In this document: positions 61,214-64,000 of the stretch, in pieces
Position numbering within the stretch: position 1 is the stretch's first letter
Layout of the letters: every line of letters begins with the position of its first letter
Source of the DNA: Mycobacterium decipiens
Lineage (GTDB): Bacteria; Actinomycetota; Actinomycetes; Mycobacteriales; Mycobacteriaceae
DNA: 64,000 bases
Assembly: GCF_963853665.1 (NCBI RefSeq)
Contig: NZ_OY970459.1
Location: 2,294,001 to 2,358,000 of the forward strand
Reading direction: 5' to 3'
Program-made: the position numbers and the translations under genes
Notes under the pieces: generated by a model
What the model saw: only the letters and a program-made list of their open reading frames with translations
The model's database searches: none
Told to the model about the DNA's origin: nothing

Positions 61214-62098
61214 GTGCCTGCCGGTAAACCCATGTCCGATTTCGATGAACTCCTGGCGGTCCTGGACCTTAACGCGGTCGCCGACGATCTGTTCATCGGA
61301 TCGCATCCCAGCAAGAACCCGTTGCGAACATTCGGTGGTCAGCTCATGGCGCAGTCGTTCGTCGCGAGCAGCCGCACACTGCCCCGCCACGATCTACCGC
61401 CCAGCGCATTCTCAGTGCACTTCATCAACGGCGGTGACACGGCCAAAGACATCGAGTTCCACGTGGTGCGATTGCGCGATGAGCGGCGCTTCGCCAACCG
61501 GCGCGTCGACGCGGTGCAGGACGGCACGCTGTTGTCCTCGGCGATGGTGTCGTACATGTCCGGTGGTCGCGGGCTTGAGCATGCTGTGGCTCCGCCGGAG
61601 GTGGTGGAGCCCCAGATGCGGCCGCCGATCGGCGAGCTATTGCGCGGCTACGAGGAGACCGTCCCGCATTTCGTCAAGGCGTTGCAACCGATCGAATGGC
61701 GCTACACCAACGACCCGGCCTGGATCATGCGGGATAAGGGTGATCGGCTTGCCTACAACCGGGTCTGGGTCAAGGCGCTGGGGGAGATGCCTGACGACCC
61801 GGTGCTGCATACGGCGACAATGCTGTATTCCTCGGACACCACCGTGCTGGACTCGGTCATTACCACCCATGGTCTTTCGTGGGGTTTCGACCGGATCTTT
61901 GCGGCGTCTGCCAATCACTCGGTGTGGTTTCACCGGCAGGTCAACTTCGATGACTGGGTGCTCTACTCGACGTCGTCGCCGGTGGCCGTCGATTCCCGCG
62001 GGCTGGGTTCCGGCCATTTCTTCGATCGCTCGGGGAAACTCATCGCCACCGTGGTCCAGGAGGGCGTGCTGAAATATTTCCCCGCCTCCCCCCGATAG
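61214..62098 (+). CDS. tesB1: Acyl-CoA thioesterase II TesB1
   Basis: Double hot-dog thioesterase releasing free acid from acyl-CoA. 294 aa from GTG 61214 (VPAGKPMSDFDEL); ATG 61232 is a shorter option. RTFGGQLMAQSFVASSRTL and LPPSAFSVHFINGGD in the N-terminal hot dog, and WGFDRIFAASANHSVWFHRQVNFDDWVLYSTSS in the C-terminal one, match TesB proteins including the Asp-containing DDWVLY active-site block. It follows pykA by 52 bp. Confidence 0.93.
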   Translation: MPAGKPMSDFDELLAVLDLNAVADDLFIGSHPSKNPLRTFGGQLMAQSFVASSRTLPRHDLPPSAFSVHFINGGDTAKDIEFHVVRLRDERRFANRRVDAVQDGTLLSSAMVSYMSGGRGLEHAVAPPEVVEPQMRPPIGELLRGYEETVPHFVKALQPIEWRYTNDPAWIMRDKGDRLAYNRVWVKALGEMPDDPVLHTATMLYSSDTTVLDSVITTHGLSWGFDRIFAASANHSVWFHRQVNFDDWVLYSTSSPVAVDSRGLGSGHFFDRSGKLIATVVQEGVLKYFPASPR

Positions 62099-62131
62099 AG
62101 AGGTGGGACACCCGTCGGATTTCGACTCGGC

Positions 62132-63631
62132 ATGGCCGTGATCAGGCGTAACGTTCCTGATAGCGATGTGTCCGATGGCGGCAGCGACGGGCGAACCCGG
62201 CTGAATTGCCAGCGAGCGAACCCGGAGGTGGCTGTGAACGTGGGGCCGGTCGATGTCGTACCGCGGCTCCGCGGTCGTGAACGGGTAGTCGTTCACGTCG
62301 ATTCGCGCATGGCCCGCTGGATCGGTGCGTTGGCGCTGGTGTGTGCGACATGCTGGCTGATCGCGCTGCTCGCCGGCGACTACCGGCATGCGGACTGGGC
62401 GGCGGCGGGTCGATTGGGCTGGTCGCTGACCGTCCTGGCAGCGGTGGCATTCATTGCTCGCGGCATCTTCCTGGGCCGCCCGGTCACGGCGATGCACGCG
62501 ACCGTCGCCGGGCTGTTTCTGCTCGGCGGACTGGCTGCCCATGTGTTGTTCTTCGATCTGCTCGGTGAGGTGCTGATAGCCGGGTCGGGATGGGCGTTGA
62601 TGTGGCCGACGTCGGCGCATCCGCGACCCGAAGATCTGCCCCGCGTATGGGCATTGATCAATGCCACCAGCACGGACTCGCTGGCTCCGTTTGCCATGCA
62701 GGCAGGCAAGTGCCATCACTTCAGCGCGGCCGGCACCGCGGCCCTGGCGTATCGAACCCGGATCGGGTACGCGGTGGTCAGCGGCGACCCGATCGGCGAT
62801 GAGGCGCAGTTCCCCGAGTTGGTCGCGGATTTCGCGGCCATGTGCCACATGCACGGCTGGCGAATCGTGGTCGTGGGGTGCAGTGAGCGACGGCTCCGGC
62901 TGTGGGGCGACCCCGCCGTGCTCGGGCAGTCGCTGCGGCCAATACCGATCGGCCGGGATGTCGTCATCGACGTGTCCAGCTTCGCGACGACCGGGCGTCG
63001 ATTCCGCAACTTGCGGCAAGCGGTGAAACGCACCCACAACTTCGGAATCACGACCGAGATCGTGGCCGAACAGGAACTCGACGACCAGCGGCTGGCGGAG
63101 CTGACCGAGGTGCTGCTGGCTTCACCGAGCGGCGCCCACACCGATCGTGGCTTTTGTATGAACCTCGACGGGGTCCTGGAGGGTCGATACCCCGGAATTC
63201 AGCTGATCATCGCGAGGGACGCGTCAGGCCGGGTGCAAGGCTTCCACCGGTACGCAACCGCCGGCGACGGCAGCGACATCTCCCTGGATGTTCCGTGGCG
63301 GCGCCGCGGGGCCCCGAACGGGATCGACGAGCGGCTGAGCGCCGACATGATTGCGGCGGCCAAAGATGCTGGAGTACAACGGTTATCGTTGGCGTTCGCC
63401 GCATTCCCCGAGCTTTTCGACAACAAGAAGCGCAGCGGGCTGCAGCGTGTCTGCTATGCGCTGATCCATATTCTCGATCCGTTGATCGCTCTCGAATCGC
63501 TGTACCGATATCTGCGCAAGTTCCACGCGCTTGCGGAGCGGCGTTACGTGCTGATATCGATGGCTCAGGTCATTCCGTTGGCGTTGGTCTTGTTGTCCCT
63601 GGAGTTCATGCCGCGACGGCGACACCTCTGA
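62132..63631 (+). CDS. LPG-synthase-like membrane protein (DUF2156, Rv1619-like)
   Basis: 499 aa from ATG 62132. A variable N-terminal cytoplasmic stretch precedes three to four membrane segments at about 70-165 (IGALALVCATCWLIALLAG, SLTVLAAVAFIARGIFLG, LFLLGGLAAHVLFF). The C-terminal half is a DUF2156/PF09924 GNAT-like domain: KCHHFSAAGTAALAYRTRIGYAVVSGDPIGD, RRFRNLRQAVKRT, and LDVPWRRRGAPNGIDERLSADMI. These resemble the transferase half of MprF/LysX lysyl-phosphatidylglycerol synthases. No aminoacyl donor site can be read, so the substrate is unknown. Its last 67 bp overlap cydC on the opposite strand. Confidence 0.85.
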   Translation: MAVIRRNVPDSDVSDGGSDGRTRLNCQRANPEVAVNVGPVDVVPRLRGRERVVVHVDSRMARWIGALALVCATCWLIALLAGDYRHADWAAAGRLGWSLTVLAAVAFIARGIFLGRPVTAMHATVAGLFLLGGLAAHVLFFDLLGEVLIAGSGWALMWPTSAHPRPEDLPRVWALINATSTDSLAPFAMQAGKCHHFSAAGTAALAYRTRIGYAVVSGDPIGDEAQFPELVADFAAMCHMHGWRIVVVGCSERRLRLWGDPAVLGQSLRPIPIGRDVVIDVSSFATTGRRFRNLRQAVKRTHNFGITTEIVAEQELDDQRLAELTEVLLASPSGAHTDRGFCMNLDGVLEGRYPGIQLIIARDASGRVQGFHRYATAGDGSDISLDVPWRRRGAPNGIDERLSADMIAAAKDAGVQRLSLAFAAFPELFDNKKRSGLQRVCYALIHILDPLIALESLYRYLRKFHALAERRYVLISMAQVIPLALVLLSLEFMPRRRHL

Positions 63632-64000
63632 GCCGTTCCAATGGACAGTTCGGCGCACTCAATGTCGGTGGGCAGCTGGTGAGTAGCTACCACCACGGTC
63701 CGTTGGGCGGTCATCAGCCGGGAGTCTGGGGCCAGCAGATCGCGGAGAACCAGGTCGGCGGCGGGGGCGTCGAGGTGCTCGGAGGGTTCGTCGAGCAGCA
63801 CGATCCGGGCGGGGGAAAGCACCGCCCGGGCTAGCAGTAACCTCCTGCGTTGCCCCGCCGAGACCGCTTGCGCGCCACCGGTCAACACCGTCGATAGACC
63901 CTCGGGCAGACTGGCGAGCCATCCGCTGAGGCCGACGCGGTCCAGGGCTTCGGTCAGTTCGTCATCCGGGCAGTCTCCGCGGGCGGTTAGCAGGTTGTCC
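63565..64000 (-). CDS. cydC: ABC transporter subunit CydC (3' end only)
   Basis: C-terminal 144 residues of the ATPase half of CydDC, which exports thiols (cysteine/glutathione in E. coli) needed for cytochrome bd assembly. The frame is open to the window edge. The degenerate signature VSAGQRRRLLLARAVL, Walker B IVLLDEPSEHLD and the switch His in VVVATHQLP are visible; Walker A lies outside. The C-terminus runs on past the expected end as CRRRGMNSRDNKTNANGMT, overlapping the converging gene by 67 bp. cydC rather than cydD is inferred from the remembered gene order. Confidence 0.85.
   Translation of the reverse strand, partial: DNLLTARGDCPDDELTEALDRVGLSGWLASLPEGLSTVLTGGAQAVSAGQRRRLLLARAVLSPARIVLLDEPSEHLDAPAADLVLRDLLAPDSRLMTAQRTVVVATHQLPTDIECAELSIGTAQRCRRRGMNSRDNKTNANGMT

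Overview
The window is about 65% GC and gene-dense. Most genes are co-oriented and touch by 1-4 bp overlaps, with many GTG starts. Gene content and order match the Mycobacterium tuberculosis dnaE1-to-cydC interval as I recall it (Rv1547-Rv1620c). Protein identities look high, but there are scattered substitutions throughout (for example in DnaE1, BioF1 and NadB) and several structural differences. I therefore infer a slow-growing Mycobacterium close to, but outside, the M. tuberculosis complex. The species cannot be fixed without a search.

Layout. 1-3456: dnaE1, missing 33 N-terminal codons. 3507-4341 (minus): a wrecked PPE-MPTR gene. 4792-8569: a lipid pair, fadD11 (one intact frame) and plsB1. 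8658-12189: a CRP-like palindrome, a small Cys/His-rich ORF and fumarate reductase frdABCD. 12257-16326: a TetR regulator and an intact mmpS6-mmpL6 pair (the TbD1 locus). 16358-18128: a Ddn-family reductase and ilvA. 18176-20238: a divergent PNPOx-like/MocR pair sharing one promoter region, where I remember vapBC11 in H37Rv. 20280-30278 (minus): trehalose genes treZ-treY-treX, the sucT-type acyltransferase, the catalytically dead NlpC/P60 protein ripD with a 15-bp tandem repeat, and a membrane protein.

30362-36237: biotin genes bioA-bioF1-bioD, a 2H-phosphoesterase-like gene, bioB, bsaP and a DUF2567 membrane gene. This cluster is continuous; there is no phiRv1 prophage or REP13E12 sequence. 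36243-43329: a lipase-like gene, nrtR, nadABC, a methyltransferase and a second Ddn-family gene. A perfect palindrome separates nrtR from nadA. 43410-49866: the his operon hisD-C1-B-H-A-impA-F-I. 49923-51461: chaA and the convergent bcpB. 51568-59631: trpE, a membrane gene, trpC-B-A, lgt with a very long acidic tail, and two small membrane genes. 59743-64000: pykA, tesB1, an LPG-synthase-like membrane protein, and the 3' end of cydC on the minus strand.

How the genes connect. Biotin and NAD synthesis, histidine and tryptophan synthesis (joined by the PriA-type HisA, which probably replaces TrpF), and trehalose release from glycogen are the core functions. No single novel multi-gene system is evident. 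The most interesting material is regulatory palindromes, the PNPOx/MocR insertion, the small ORF before frdA, and length variation in PlsB1, RipD and Lgt. Comparisons with H37Rv are from memory and are marked as such.
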